Assembly: GCF_020103695.1 (NCBI RefSeq)
Contig: NZ_JAHXBF010000024.1
Span: forward strand, 124,001 to 188,000
Length of the DNA: 64,000 nt
Direction of reading: 5' to 3'
From: Hyalangium versicolor
Lineage (GTDB): Bacteria; Myxococcota; Myxococcia; Myxococcales; Myxococcaceae
Shown here: piece after piece, positions 50,342 through 59,497 of the stretch
How positions within the stretch are numbered: the first letter of the stretch is position 1
Layout of the letters: the number at the start of each line of letters is the position of its first letter
Notes under the pieces: generated by a model
What the model saw: the letters and a program-made list of their open reading frames with translations, nothing else
Databases searched by the model: none
What the model was told of the DNA's origin: nothing
Made by a program: the position numbers and the translations under genes

Positions 50342-51184
50342 ATGAGTGAAGGTGACGCGACACGCGGTGCGGCGGACATAGAGAGCGCGGACGCCGAGCT
50401 CGTGGATCAAGCCATCCGGCGGCTGCTCGAAGGGGATGTGCAGGGAGCAGCGCGGCAGTTGCTGGACGTGGTGTCGCGAACTCCCACCCCCTATGTCTAC
50501 CGCTTCGAGCGAGACGGCACGCTGCACATCAAGTTCTGGGACGAGGAGGAGTTCACCCTCTTCTCCACCCAGACAGGTCATCCGACGCAGATCGTCTGGC
50601 TGAAGAGCGCCTACCCGCGAGCGTACTACTACCTGGGCTTCATCCAGGTGAAACTGGGGAACAACGCGGACGCCATCCGCTGGCTGGATGCGGGCATGGC
50701 GCTCGAGCCTGATCAGCCGCTGTTCCAGTTGGAGAAGGCCAAGGCGCTCTCGGGGATGCGGCAGCACGAGCTGGCGCTGGCCTTATATGAGCAAGTGGCG
50801 CAGAAGGGACCCGAGCTGCGCGTCCGCATCCGAGCCGCTGCCCTGCGAGGCAAGGGCTTCCAGCTCATCGAACTGGGCCGCCTCAATCCGGCGGAGCAGG
50901 CCTTCCGAGAGTCGCTGGAGCTCGACCCGGAGAACCCCATCGCGCTCAATGAGCTCGACTACATCGAGCACCTGCGTGCGGGCGGCTCGCAGGCCCCGAC
51001 CGAGACCGTGCAGGCGAAGCTCTCGGGTCCCAAGCAGTGCAATGCCTGCGGGGTTTCCATTGCCGAGACCGGTGGCACGGGCCGCAACATCGGAGGTCAG
51101 ATGAGCTGGCTGTGCAGAACGTGCGATGCGAAGCAGCCGCCGCCCGCGCCCCCGAAGAAGTGGTGGCAGTTCTGGAAGCAGTGA
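50342..51184 (+). CDS. TPR protein with C-terminal zinc-ribbon motif
   Basis: A 280-residue soluble protein. An N-terminal region (about 1-85) of unknown fold is followed by three or more TPR-type helical pairs (about 90-215; YYYLGFIQVKLGNNADAIRWLDAGMALEPDQP, LGRLNPAEQAFRESLELDPENP). A zinc-ribbon-like pair of Cys knuckles follows (CNACG and CRTC, about 230-260) and a basic aromatic tail KKWWQFWKQ that may contact membrane. It is likely an adaptor; no enzyme motif. A TATGCT box (50288-50293) could be its -10. ATG 50342 follows GGGGG. Confidence 0.78.
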   Translation: MSEGDATRGAADIESADAELVDQAIRRLLEGDVQGAARQLLDVVSRTPTPYVYRFERDGTLHIKFWDEEEFTLFSTQTGHPTQIVWLKSAYPRAYYYLGFIQVKLGNNADAIRWLDAGMALEPDQPLFQLEKAKALSGMRQHELALALYEQVAQKGPELRVRIRAAALRGKGFQLIELGRLNPAEQAFRESLELDPENPIALNELDYIEHLRAGGSQAPTETVQAKLSGPKQCNACGVSIAETGGTGRNIGGQMSWLCRTCDAKQPPPAPPKKWWQFWKQ

Positions 51185-51187
51185 CGC

Positions 51188-52078
51188 TCAGCGCACCACG
51201 TGGTCGCGCACCATCGCCAGTTGCTCCTCGCCCGTGAGGTTCTTCAATCCCATGTGCCCGTACGGGAAGGTGCTGAACACCTTCTGCCCGTCCTGCCCGG
51301 GAATCGGCGAGGTGAAGCCCGCCAGCCCCACACCCACCAACTCATCCACGTTGGACCACATGCTGTAGACGTGCGCGCCCTCGTCGTGCTTCGTCGCGTT
51401 CACGTCCGCCAGGAACTTCGAGCCCGGGTGCAGCCCGTCCTGCGTGTTCGTCGTGGGCACCAAGTCCCCCGTGAACAGCGCCGACGCCAACCCGTTGTTC
51501 GCACCAGCAATCCCCACGAACGTGTCCACGCTGTCCGTCAGCGGCTTGCCCAGATCGAACTTCTGCCGCGTCTGCGAGTCGAACCCGTCCCCACCCTGGA
51601 TGGCCTTGCGCGCCAGCGTCACCCCCATCGAGTGACCCACCACGTCCACCTTCTCCGCGCCCGTGTACTCCTTCACCGCCTGGATGAACGCCCGCACCTC
51701 CTCCAGGTACTTCTCCGAGTGGTACTGCTGACCCGACTGCAACGGGTCCTGCGGCCCCCACGTCATCGCGTACATCTCCGAGGGCTTGTACCCATTCTTC
51801 GAGAACGTCTCGATCGAACCCTTCCACCCCGCCGCGCTGTCCGAGTTGCCGTGGATGAAGATGACCGGCTCCTGCGTCACCTTCTCCCCCGCCGCGCTCT
51901 TGCCCCCGAACGCCGGCACGTTCCCCTTGGCGAACGCGTACTGCCCGTAGCCGTGCGTGTTCAGCCACTTCTGGAAGTCGTTCGAGAACCGCGAGTCCTT
52001 CGACACGCTCACCGCGTCCGCCTTACCCGTACGGGCCGTGGAAGAGGACGTGTTGGGTTGCGAAGTCACGCGCGCCAT
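51188..52078 (-). CDS. Lipase_2-type alpha/beta hydrolase
   Basis: A 296-residue alpha/beta hydrolase of the class 2 lipase type. The oxyanion motif HGN (PVIFIHGNSDSAAGWKGSI) and nucleophile elbow GHSMG (VDVVGHSMGVTLARKAI) are clear. The likely acid is Asp in WSNVDELVG, and the His in FPYGHMGLKN. It hydrolyses ester bonds, probably of acylglycerols or fatty-acid esters. There is no ordinary Sec signal: the N-terminus is a Ser/Thr-rich low-complexity stretch (about 1-22), so secretion, if any, would use another route. It is convergent with the TPR gene, and the stops are only 3 bases apart. Confidence 0.86.
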   Translation of the reverse strand: MARVTSQPNTSSSTARTGKADAVSVSKDSRFSNDFQKWLNTHGYGQYAFAKGNVPAFGGKSAAGEKVTQEPVIFIHGNSDSAAGWKGSIETFSKNGYKPSEMYAMTWGPQDPLQSGQQYHSEKYLEEVRAFIQAVKEYTGAEKVDVVGHSMGVTLARKAIQGGDGFDSQTRQKFDLGKPLTDSVDTFVGIAGANNGLASALFTGDLVPTTNTQDGLHPGSKFLADVNATKHDEGAHVYSMWSNVDELVGVGLAGFTSPIPGQDGQKVFSTFPYGHMGLKNLTGEEQLAMVRDHVVR

Positions 52079-52197
52079 GAAGGACCACCTTGGGGTTGAA
52101 GTCGGTTAGATGCCTACATTGTCGTATGAACCCCTGATCGAGTTGCGGAAGAAAAACCGGGGGCCCCTTTCGGGAATGGGCGGGCCCCCTACCCTCC

Positions 52198-52225
52198 CTG
52201 ACAGGAGCCCCAACGCTGGTAACGT
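52198..52225 (+). promoter_or_regulatory. Candidate leaderless promoter CTGACA-N16-TAACGT
   Basis: CTGACA (52198-52203) and TAACGT (52220-52225) with an extended TG one base before the -10, ending seven bases before ATG 52233. There is no Shine-Dalgarno sequence. Transcription would begin at or beside the A of the start codon. Confidence 0.5.
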
Positions 52226-52232
52226 GCCGCCC

Positions 52233-52982
52233 ATGAGCGAAGAATCGAAGCCTTCCGAGGAGACCGCTCCGCCCCAGGAGAGGACTGCCACCTCCATCCC
52301 CGGCATGCCGTCGCCCGACGAGTTCGAGCAGTTCACTCCGGAGCTGGCCCGGGACTTCTTCCTGTCCGTGCTCGACTACGGCCAGGAGGAGCACGAGGCC
52401 AAGGCCGGCATCATCCAGGAGCTGGTGGATCTGCTGCTGCCCGAGGCCAAGGCCATTGCCCAGCCCATCCGCTCGCGGACTACCGGGGACGCCAAGCCTC
52501 CCGAGGCGCTCGAGCAGCAGTTCGGCGTCACCGTGCGCGAGCGCGCCGCCACGTGGCTCCATGAGCCCGCCGTGCGCCTGGCCGGCAACTCCCGCAGGCT
52601 CGAGCCGCGCGGCAGCTCTCCCGCCGAGAGTGGCGGTGAGCTGCGCCGCGAACTCTTCGTGCTCACCGATGGAAGGCTCGTCACCGTGGAGACGGTGGCC
52701 ACCTGGTTCCTCAAGGACTCGCTGCGCGTGAGCGGCGATACCCTGGTGGGCGCTCGCGAGGTGACGCCCTCCGAGGTGCTGCGCAGCTTCGACTTCGTCT
52801 CCATCCTCAAGGTGATGCTCGAGACGCTCTTCGACGGCGCCGCCGCGCTCAAGGAGCGCAATGAGCAGGCGAACGACATCGTCGAGCGCAGCGGCCGCTT
52901 CTTCACGATCATCGCCCAGGTGGCGGTGAGCATGAAGGAGAACGCCGACCAGCTGCGCAAAGTGGGCGACACCCTCGCCTGA
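52233..52982 (+). CDS. Hypothetical protein, 249 residues
   Basis: A soluble protein of unknown function. After an acidic Pro/Ser-rich start (about 1-30), it is mostly helical (PELARDFFLSVLDYGQEEHEAKAGIIQELVDLLLPEAKAIA), then a strand-rich middle (LRRELFVLTDGRLVTVETVATWF) and a helical C-terminus (SMKENADQLRKVGDTLA). The start at 52233 is supported by a -10/-35 pair placed for a leaderless message; the longer upstream frame is low-complexity. No domain recognised. Confidence 0.7.
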   Translation: MSEESKPSEETAPPQERTATSIPGMPSPDEFEQFTPELARDFFLSVLDYGQEEHEAKAGIIQELVDLLLPEAKAIAQPIRSRTTGDAKPPEALEQQFGVTVRERAATWLHEPAVRLAGNSRRLEPRGSSPAESGGELRRELFVLTDGRLVTVETVATWFLKDSLRVSGDTLVGAREVTPSEVLRSFDFVSILKVMLETLFDGAAALKERNEQANDIVERSGRFFTIIAQVAVSMKENADQLRKVGDTLA

Positions 52983-53130
52983 TCGCAGCGTCGGCTGCTT
53001 CACACCGTTCGCGGCATCCACAGGCGGACTCCGCCCGTGTGTTGTGGGGGCAACAATCGACAAGCCGGGGGAGATCAGCGAGTGTCGGTGAGTCCCGGCG
53101 CACTCCGGTTCTCCATCCCCCCGCGTCCGG

Positions 53131-53136
53131 TAGACT
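53131..53136 (+). promoter_or_regulatory. Candidate -10 box TAGACT
   Basis: TAGACT followed by GCCGC, 27 bases before ATG 53164 of the hybrid kinase. It resembles the TAnnnT boxes ahead of several other genes here. Confidence 0.35.
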
Positions 53137-53163
53137 GCCGCTCCCGCATCAGTGAGGCATTGC

Positions 53164-55569
53164 ATGCACATCACCCTGTTGGGCATCCCCCCGAGTGTCA
53201 GGGACCAGCTCGAGCGCGGGCTCGAGTCCCAGGGTCTGCTCGACGGGTGTGAACGGCTGTACGCGCGCAACCTCGAGGAGCTGCCCCGGCAACTGCCCGA
53301 GGGGCTCGTGGTGCTGGGCGATCCCGGGCGCACGGTGAGCGAGGTGGAGCAACTGTGCCGCGATCTGCACGCGCGCAGGAACCTGCTGCGCACGCACCTG
53401 GTGGTGATGACCGAGCGGCCCGTCTCCGAGCAGCGGGGGCTGATCCAGGCCGGGGCCGACGAGTGCGTAGCGCCACCGGGAGGAGACTGGCTGGCGCGGA
53501 TGACGACGGTGTCGCGGCGCCTGGTCGCGCTGGGGCATGCGGTGCCGCCGCTGCCGCCCGAAGAGCCCTCCACCGAGCGGCTCTCGCTGCGGGCCGCGCT
53601 GCAGGCCTTGCTGGACAGCACGAGCGCGGACCTGGGCTACCTGTTCTTCAGCAAGCTGGTGGAGCACCTGTCCTCGGTTTACGGCGCCTCGTGCGTGCTG
53701 GTGGGCGAGCTGCTGCCGGAGCGGGACTCGATTCGCACGCTGGCCTTCTGGCTCAACGGGAGCCTGCAGCGGGGCGTCGTCTATTCGCTGCGCGGCACGC
53801 CGTGTGACGAGGCCATCCGCAAGTCCGTGTGCCACATCCCGGACGGCGTGGCCGAGCGCTACCCCGAGGACGAGATGCTCACGATGCTGAGCATGCGTGG
53901 GTACCTGGGCGCGGCGCTGAGGGATGGCAGCGGCAACGCGATTGGCGTGCTGGCCATCCTGCACCACCAACCGCTGGAGGCAGGCCCGCTGGAGCACGCG
54001 CTGATGGCGTCCTTCGCGGCGCGCGCGGGCGCGGAGCTGGAGCGCATCCGCGCGCAGGAGGAGCTGGAGCGCACGCGGGACTTCCTGCGCAACACGCTCA
54101 ACGCGGTGCCGGATCCGCTCTTCGTGATGGACCGGGCGCACCGCTGGGTGATGGTCAACCGCGCCTACTGCGACTTCCTGGGGCGCAGCGAGCAGGAGCT
54201 GCTGGGCAGCTCGGGCCGGGAGGTGCTCCCCGCGCGCGAGGCGGAGATCTTCTGGGAGCAGGACGAACGCATCTTCACCACCGGCGAGGCCGAGGAAGTC
54301 CAGCGGGTGGTGGAGACACCGAAGGACAGCCAGTCCCGGACGATCATCATCAAGAAGGCGGTCTTCCACGAGCCCGGGGGCGGAGCCTTCCTCATCGCCG
54401 TCTTCCGCGACATCACCGACCGCAAGCGCCTGGAGACGCAGTTGCAGCTGGCCGACCGGCTGTCCTCCATCGGCACGCTGGCGGCGGGCGTGGTCCATGA
54501 GATCAACAACCCACTGGCCTATGTGTGCTCCAACCTCTCCTTCCTGGAGAAGTCGCTGGCGCAGCCGGAGATCCCCGCGGACGCGCTGCCCGAGCTGCGC
54601 GAGGTGCTGGCCGAGACGCAGGAGGGCATCCAGCGCGTGCGGAGCATCGCCCAGGGGGTGAAGAGCTTCGCGCGCGCGGACGAGAAGCACACCGGCCCGG
54701 TGGATGTGCAGCGTGCCATCGAGGGGGCGCTCCGGCTGGTGCGCAAGGAGCTGCAGTACCGCGCCCAGCTGGATCGCGAGCTGGAGTCGGTACCCGCCAT
54801 CCTCGGCAACGAGGGACGGCTGGGACAGGTGGTGGTGAACCTGCTCGTCAACGCGCTGCAGGCCTTTCCGCAGAATGATCCTTCGCGCAACCGTGTCCGG
54901 ATCGCCACGCGCGTGGATGGAACGGGCAATGTGGTCATCGAGGTGGAGGACAACGGGCCGGGGATGACGCCGGAGGTGCGGCAGCACCTCTTCGATCCGT
55001 TCTTCACCACCAAGCCCGTGGGAGAGGGCTCCGGCCTGGGGCTGTCCATCTGCCAGTCCATCATCCAGTCCATGGGCGGCACCATCGAAGTGGACAGCGA
55101 GCAGGGCCGCGGCAGCGTGTTCCGGCTGCTGCTCCCGGCGGCCCAGGTGAAGGAGAAGAGCGCCGCGCCCCGCCCCCAGGAGGCACCCCTGGAGAACAAG
55201 GGGCCTCGCCGGCGGCTGCTGCTCATCGACGCCGAGCCCGCGGTGGGCACTTCGGTCCGCCGATTGCTTCAGGAGGCGCACGAGGTGCACTCGGTGCAGG
55301 ACGTGGGCATGGCCCTGCACCTGCTCTCCCGTGGCGAGCGCTATGACGCCATCCTCTGCGATGTGGTGCTGCCGCGCATGAGCGGGGTGGATCTGCTGCG
55401 CGAGCTCGAGCAGCGCGAGCCCGGGCTCGCACGGCGCACGGGCTTCATGTCCAGCGGGGCGTTCGCCATCCCGCCCCGCGAGCTGCTGGGCTCGTACTCG
55501 GGCGAGTTCCTCGAGAAGCCCTTCGAGCCGGAGCGCCTGCGCAGCTTCGTTCAGCGCCTCTTCGCCTGA
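53164..55569 (+). CDS. Hybrid sensor histidine kinase (REC-like, GAF, PAS, HisKA, HATPase, REC)
   Basis: An 801-residue cytosolic protein. Order: a degenerate receiver-like N-terminus (1-115; LPEGLVVLGDPGRTVSEVEQL), GAF (about 150-300), PAS (about 305-425; PDPLFVMDRAHRWVMVNRAYC), a HisKA of the NtrB/HEINN type with the phospho-acceptor His in VVHEINNPLAYV (about 443), HATPase_c with N-box VNLLVNALQAFP, EDNGPGMTPEVR and GEGSGLGLSICQS (about 540-660), and a C-terminal receiver (about 685-801) with Asp in AILCDVVLPRMSGVDLL and EKPFEPERL. The full relay can occur in one molecule. ATG 53164 follows GTGAGG; a GTG at 53152 is the alternative. Confidence 0.92.
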   Translation: MHITLLGIPPSVRDQLERGLESQGLLDGCERLYARNLEELPRQLPEGLVVLGDPGRTVSEVEQLCRDLHARRNLLRTHLVVMTERPVSEQRGLIQAGADECVAPPGGDWLARMTTVSRRLVALGHAVPPLPPEEPSTERLSLRAALQALLDSTSADLGYLFFSKLVEHLSSVYGASCVLVGELLPERDSIRTLAFWLNGSLQRGVVYSLRGTPCDEAIRKSVCHIPDGVAERYPEDEMLTMLSMRGYLGAALRDGSGNAIGVLAILHHQPLEAGPLEHALMASFAARAGAELERIRAQEELERTRDFLRNTLNAVPDPLFVMDRAHRWVMVNRAYCDFLGRSEQELLGSSGREVLPAREAEIFWEQDERIFTTGEAEEVQRVVETPKDSQSRTIIIKKAVFHEPGGGAFLIAVFRDITDRKRLETQLQLADRLSSIGTLAAGVVHEINNPLAYVCSNLSFLEKSLAQPEIPADALPELREVLAETQEGIQRVRSIAQGVKSFARADEKHTGPVDVQRAIEGALRLVRKELQYRAQLDRELESVPAILGNEGRLGQVVVNLLVNALQAFPQNDPSRNRVRIATRVDGTGNVVIEVEDNGPGMTPEVRQHLFDPFFTTKPVGEGSGLGLSICQSIIQSMGGTIEVDSEQGRGSVFRLLLPAAQVKEKSAAPRPQEAPLENKGPRRRLLLIDAEPAVGTSVRRLLQEAHEVHSVQDVGMALHLLSRGERYDAILCDVVLPRMSGVDLLRELEQREPGLARRTGFMSSGAFAIPPRELLGSYSGEFLEKPFEPERLRSFVQRLFA

Positions 55570-55878
55570 TCAGACGCCGGGGAGGTGCTCGTCGGCGTTC
55601 ACGGGCTCGCGATCCACGCCCGCGTGGGACCGGGGAGGCAGCGCGCCGCCGTCATCGTCCTCCTCCAGCTCCAGCCGGGCCTCGCCCATGAGATACACGG
55701 CGTCGTCGCGCACGTCGGCCACATCGCTGTAGTCGACCAGGAAATCGCGCCGCGGAATCGGCACGAGCCCGGGCTCGAGCTCGAAGTGCACGTCTCCCAC
55801 AGCGGCCACCCGGCCCACGGTCCGGCCGTCCGCCGTTCGCACCGTCATTCCCTCACGAACCTCTGCTGGCTGTACCAT
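55570..55878 (-). CDS. DUF2171/PRC-barrel-like small protein
   Basis: A 102-residue acidic protein with a compact beta-barrel-like start (VREGMTVRTADGRTVGRVAAVGDVHFELEPGLVPIPRRDFLVDYSDVADVRDDAVYLM) typical of DUF2171/PRC-barrel-like domains, then a short disordered tail. Its paralogue lies at 62458-63054. Such domains are thought to be small binding modules; function unknown. It ends next to the stop of the hybrid kinase gene on the other strand. Confidence 0.75.
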   Translation of the reverse strand: MVQPAEVREGMTVRTADGRTVGRVAAVGDVHFELEPGLVPIPRRDFLVDYSDVADVRDDAVYLMGEARLELEEDDDGGALPPRSHAGVDREPVNADEHLPGV

Positions 55879-56075
55879 GCGCGGCCTCCTCCTCTCGGGC
55901 GCGGTTCCCTTCGAACCTCCGCATTACACCCACGGGAGGACAGGCACCGCCTGCCCGTGCGCTCGGGCTCCAGGCCGCGCTCCCAGGGCCTTGCCGGATG
56001 CTTCACGGCGTCCCGGACGAGCGGCGCTCATGACCGCCTCGTGGGATGGCTAACGTTGGACCGAGGAGGAGCACC

Positions 56076-56273
56076 ATGCTCTTGGAACTGTCCGCTCCCG
56101 AAGCCCGTGATCTGAAGCAGGCCCTGGAGGCCGCCCTGCGCCAATTGCTGGACGAGATCGCCCATGCGGATCAGCGCGCCTATCGGGACATGCTCAAGGA
56201 GCGCTACGACCGGTTGGAGCAGCTCAACCGCCGCCTCGACATCCCAGTCGAGTCGGACTCCGTCTACGCGTGA
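56076..56273 (+). CDS. Small helical hypothetical protein, 65 residues
   Basis: A 65-residue protein, almost wholly helical (EARDLKQALEAALRQLLDEIAHADQRAYRDMLKERYDRLEQLNRRL). It could form a coiled-coil dimer. The start at 56076 is set by a strong GAGGAGGAG ribosome site; a TAACGT box lies 19 bases upstream of the site. No family recognised. Confidence 0.72.
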   Translation: MLLELSAPEARDLKQALEAALRQLLDEIAHADQRAYRDMLKERYDRLEQLNRRLDIPVESDSVYA

Positions 56274-56339
56274 GTGGTCCCGAGTCTGGGAGCGGGAGCC
56301 CGCCTCCTGCTCCGCCTCCGAGGCGAGCAAGGGAGCACG

Positions 56340-57377
56340 TCAGGCCTGCCCTGCCTCCGGACGGCGGCGTGCGAAGCCGTCGATCCACGAGGGGATGTCC
56401 TTCAGCGGGAGCACGTGGCGGACCGCGCCCAGCCGGATGGCCTCGAGGGGCATGCCGAACACCACGCAGCTGGACTCGTCCTGCGCCAGGGTCATCGCCC
56501 CCGCGCGGCGCAGCGCCATCATGCCCTCGGCGCCGTCACGGCCCATGCCCGTGAGCAGACAGCCGATGGTCCGCGAACCCACCTCGCGCGCCACGGACTC
56601 GAAGAGCACGTCCACCGAGGGACGGCTGGAGTGCCGCTCCGGCGCGTTCGTCAGCCACAGGCGCCCGTCTCGCATGGCGAGATGGCGGTTGGCGCGGGCC
56701 ATGATCAGCACCGGGCGGCCCGTGGGGGGTAGCAGCTCGCCATCCACCGCGTGACGCACGGGGATGGTGGCGCTCTTGCTCAGCCAGTCCACCATGGACG
56801 TCTCGAACTTCTCCGACAGGTGCATCACCAGGAGGATGGGCAGGGGGAAGTCCGGCGGGAGCTGCTGGACGATTCCGCGCATGGCCGCGGGGCCTCCCGT
56901 GGAGGCGCCGATGACCACCAGGCGCGGTGGGAAGCGGGGCCAGGTGGGCTCGGGGCGGAGGTGCTCGGGTACCTGCGCGGAGGGCGAGCGAGCAGCCTGC
57001 TTCACCCGCGTGAGCAACTCCTCGGCCCACTCGGACGAGATGAAGCGCGTGGGCTTCTCCACCGCGTCGACCGCGCCGGCCGTCAGGGCATCCAGCAGAT
57101 AGAGGCCCATGGTGCGGTTCTCCATGCCGGAGAAGACGACGATGGGGGTGGGACAGTTCGCCATGATGCGACGGGTCGTCTCGACGCCGTTCATGCCCGG
57201 GAGCATCAGGTCCATCGTCACCACATCGGGACGCAGGCGCTGACACAGCTCGAGGGCTCGCTCGCCATCGCCTGCCTCGCCGACCACGGTGAAGGCGGGA
57301 TCCTCGGCGAAGGCATCCGCCAAGCGCCGGCGGACCATCACCGAGTCTTCCACGATGAGGACGCGGAGCGCGGACAC
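56340..57377 (-). CDS. cheB: Chemotaxis response regulator methylesterase
   Basis: A 345-residue CheB. The receiver domain (1-120) has the acidic pocket VEDS, the phospho-Asp in TMDLMLPG and the conserved Lys in VEKPTR. The C-terminal esterase (about 150-340) has the catalytic Ser in IGASTGGP, His in VMHLSEKF and Asp in GMGRDGAEGM. It removes methyl groups from (or deamidates) glutamates on chemoreceptors, or in myxobacteria on other Che-like receptors. It starts with GTG 57377 behind AGGAGGG. No cheR, cheA or receptor gene is near, so it is an orphan, probably serving a distant Che cluster. Confidence 0.95.
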   Translation of the reverse strand: MSALRVLIVEDSVMVRRRLADAFAEDPAFTVVGEAGDGERALELCQRLRPDVVTMDLMLPGMNGVETTRRIMANCPTPIVVFSGMENRTMGLYLLDALTAGAVDAVEKPTRFISSEWAEELLTRVKQAARSPSAQVPEHLRPEPTWPRFPPRLVVIGASTGGPAAMRGIVQQLPPDFPLPILLVMHLSEKFETSMVDWLSKSATIPVRHAVDGELLPPTGRPVLIMARANRHLAMRDGRLWLTNAPERHSSRPSVDVLFESVAREVGSRTIGCLLTGMGRDGAEGMMALRRAGAMTLAQDESSCVVFGMPLEAIRLGAVRHVLPLKDIPSWIDGFARRRPEAGQA

Positions 57378-57567
57378 CCGTTACCCTCCTGCTCTACCGG
57401 CCCGTCTCATGACCCAGGCTTGAGCCTACCGCGCGGGAACGGCGGCGCAAGTCGGTGTCCTGGGAGGATGTAGTAGGTCAGGGCCGCAGGCCCGCCATCA
57501 CGAGGTCGAGGAGCCTGCTGGCAAGCTCACGCTGGTGTTCGTGACACGCGTGAAGCGTGAAGAAGAT

Positions 57568-57573
57568 TAGGCT
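57568..57573 (+). promoter_or_regulatory. Candidate -10 box (TAGGCT) of a leaderless promoter
   Basis: TAGGCT ends eight bases before ATG 57582, with no Shine-Dalgarno sequence between. This is the same arrangement as at 18397 and 52220. Confidence 0.4.
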
Positions 57574-57581
57574 GCGAGCGG

Positions 57582-58223
57582 ATGGCTACCTACGCTCCGC
57601 TCTGGGCGCTGGTGCCTGGAGGCAAGGGAGTGCCACTCGCGAAGGTGGGTGGCGAACCCGAGCCCGCAGGCTCCTTGCGCTGGCCGATGTGTCGCATGTG
57701 CGGCACGCCGATGCGCTTCCTCTTCCAGCTCCCGCATGTGCCGGAGAAGGTGGACCTGTCGCCGTACGCGGCAGTGTACGTGTTCCAATGCGAGAACCCG
57801 GACACGGTCTGCTACCGCTCCATGCCGGACGAGGGCGCAAACGCGGCGATGCCGGTAGCGCCGGGCGAGCCGAAGGTAGAGGGCGAGCGGCCGAAGTGCA
57901 TTCCCTACAACGCCTGGAGCCTGGGCTTCGCACCCACCGAGGAGGACACAGCGGCGCTCTCGGTGGACGTGAACGAAGCCACGAGCGAACAGCTCCAGGC
58001 GCTGGATCGAGCACAGGAGGAGGCACCCGAGAGCAAGGTGGGAGGTGTACCGGTGTGGCTGAACGGTGACGCGATGCTCCAGTGCTGCGGTGAGCCAGCG
58101 CGCTTCGTGGCGCAGGTGTCGGCGATGCCGTTCGGGCTGGACTTCGGAGACAACGGCCGAGGCTACCTGTTCCGCTGCCAGCGCCAACCCGAGCACTTCA
58201 AATTCCTCTCGCAAGGCGCCTGA
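57582..58223 (+). CDS. DUF1963-like cytosolic protein with Cys pairs
   Basis: A 213-residue protein resembling the myxobacterial branch of DUF1963 (YwqG-like). Landmarks are LRWPMCRMCGTPMRFLFQLP, a middle AAVYVFQCENPDTVCYRSMPDEGANA and a late RCQRQPEHFKFLSQ. The CxxC and later Cys residues could hold a zinc. Function unknown. It has a leaderless-type promoter. It lies upstream of the ATPase/DUF4276 pair and is not clearly part of it. Confidence 0.75.
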   Translation: MATYAPLWALVPGGKGVPLAKVGGEPEPAGSLRWPMCRMCGTPMRFLFQLPHVPEKVDLSPYAAVYVFQCENPDTVCYRSMPDEGANAAMPVAPGEPKVEGERPKCIPYNAWSLGFAPTEEDTAALSVDVNEATSEQLQALDRAQEEAPESKVGGVPVWLNGDAMLQCCGEPARFVAQVSAMPFGLDFGDNGRGYLFRCQRQPEHFKFLSQGA

Positions 58224-58333
58224 CAAAAACGCACAGGAAGGGCTCGACACCAGGGCCTCAAGCTGATTGGAACAGGGTCCCCGACACGTACCTTATCGGG
58301 ACGAGCAGGTGACGCCCTCGGAGTGGCTGCCGC

Positions 58334-59497
58334 ATGTACCTCAAGAGCCTTCGCCTCCAGAACCTGCTGTCCTTCGGCCCAGATGCGGAGCCCATCACGT
58401 TCGGCCCACTCAATGTCCTGATCGGCCCGAACGGTTCCGGTAAGTCCAACCTCATCGAAGCGATCGGTCTGCTCGAGGCTGCCCCTCGGAGCTTGAGCGA
58501 TGCCATTCGGGACGGTGGCGGGGTGGCGGAGTGGCTCTGGAAGGGAAGCAAGGACTCCCAGGCGGCCAAGCTTGAAGCAGCGATTGGGCCTTCCGCCGCC
58601 GATTCTGGCGTCTATGCGGAGATGACCCACACCTTGGAGCTAGGTGAACTCGGCCAACGGCTCGAGGTCTACGATGAGAGCATCAAGCGTCCCCTCCAGC
58701 GTATAGAGGAAGCCTTTTTCGCTTATATCGGTGGCCGCCCGCACATCCGCCTGCAAGGCAGCATGCGGGCACTCGACTCGAAAGAGTTCAAGACGATCGA
58801 GTCCGTTCTTTCCCAGCGCCGGGATCCCGCTGTCTACCCAGAGCTGGCAGTAGTTGAGAGTTTCTACAGCGAGATTGCCATCTATCAGGACTGGCTCTTC
58901 GGGCGATTCGCGCCTCCTCGACTCCCCCAGCCTGCGGACCTCCCCAACGACCGTCTGCTGCCGGATGCGCGCAACCTGGGCCTGATCCTGAACCTGATCC
59001 GCAAGCATCCGGAAGCGAAGGCGTCGCTCCTGAAGCACCTGGGCGTGCTCTACGAAGGCATCCGCGATGTCGATGTCAGCGTCGTCGGCGGCACGGTCCA
59101 GGTCTTCTTGCACGAACACAAGTGGATCATCCCCGCCACCCGGCTCTCGGATGGCACCCTGCGCTGGCTGTCACTGCTCGCGATCCTCCTGAACCCCCAG
59201 GCGGCCTCCCTCGTCTGCATCGAGGAGCCAGAGATGGGACTCCATCCTGACCTCCTCCCGCCGCTGGCCCAGCTTCTGCGGGAAGCTTCCGAACGGATGC
59301 AGCTCATCGTCACCACCCACTCGGATGTCCTGGTTGACGCACTCTCGGACACACCCGAGTCGGTCATCGTCTGCGAGAAGCACGAAGGCTCTACCCAGAT
59401 GCACCGGCTCGACAAGGGCGACCTGGCCGAGTGGCTCCAGAAGTACTCACTCGGGCAACTGTGGCGGCGAGGCGAAATCGGGGGGAATCGCTGGTGA
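58334..59497 (+). CDS. AAA ATPase, OLD/AbiL/PARIS-like (defence candidate)
   Basis: A 387-residue RecF/OLD-type ATPase. Walker A is GPNGSGKSN (about 33-41), the ABC-type signature ATRLSDGTLRWLSLL (about 265-280), Walker B LVCIEEPEMGLHP (about 297-309), and the switch His in VTTHSDVLVDAL. A helical insertion separates them. Members pair with a nuclease or TOPRIM-like partner and sense phage proteins or DNA ends (PARIS AriA, AbiLi, RloA are named relatives). Its stop overlaps the start of the DUF4276 gene (GTGA). ATG 58334 has no clear ribosome site. The ATPase motifs are complete, so it should be active. Confidence 0.85.
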   Translation: MYLKSLRLQNLLSFGPDAEPITFGPLNVLIGPNGSGKSNLIEAIGLLEAAPRSLSDAIRDGGGVAEWLWKGSKDSQAAKLEAAIGPSAADSGVYAEMTHTLELGELGQRLEVYDESIKRPLQRIEEAFFAYIGGRPHIRLQGSMRALDSKEFKTIESVLSQRRDPAVYPELAVVESFYSEIAIYQDWLFGRFAPPRLPQPADLPNDRLLPDARNLGLILNLIRKHPEAKASLLKHLGVLYEGIRDVDVSVVGGTVQVFLHEHKWIIPATRLSDGTLRWLSLLAILLNPQAASLVCIEEPEMGLHPDLLPPLAQLLREASERMQLIVTTHSDVLVDALSDTPESVIVCEKHEGSTQMHRLDKGDLAEWLQKYSLGQLWRRGEIGGNRW

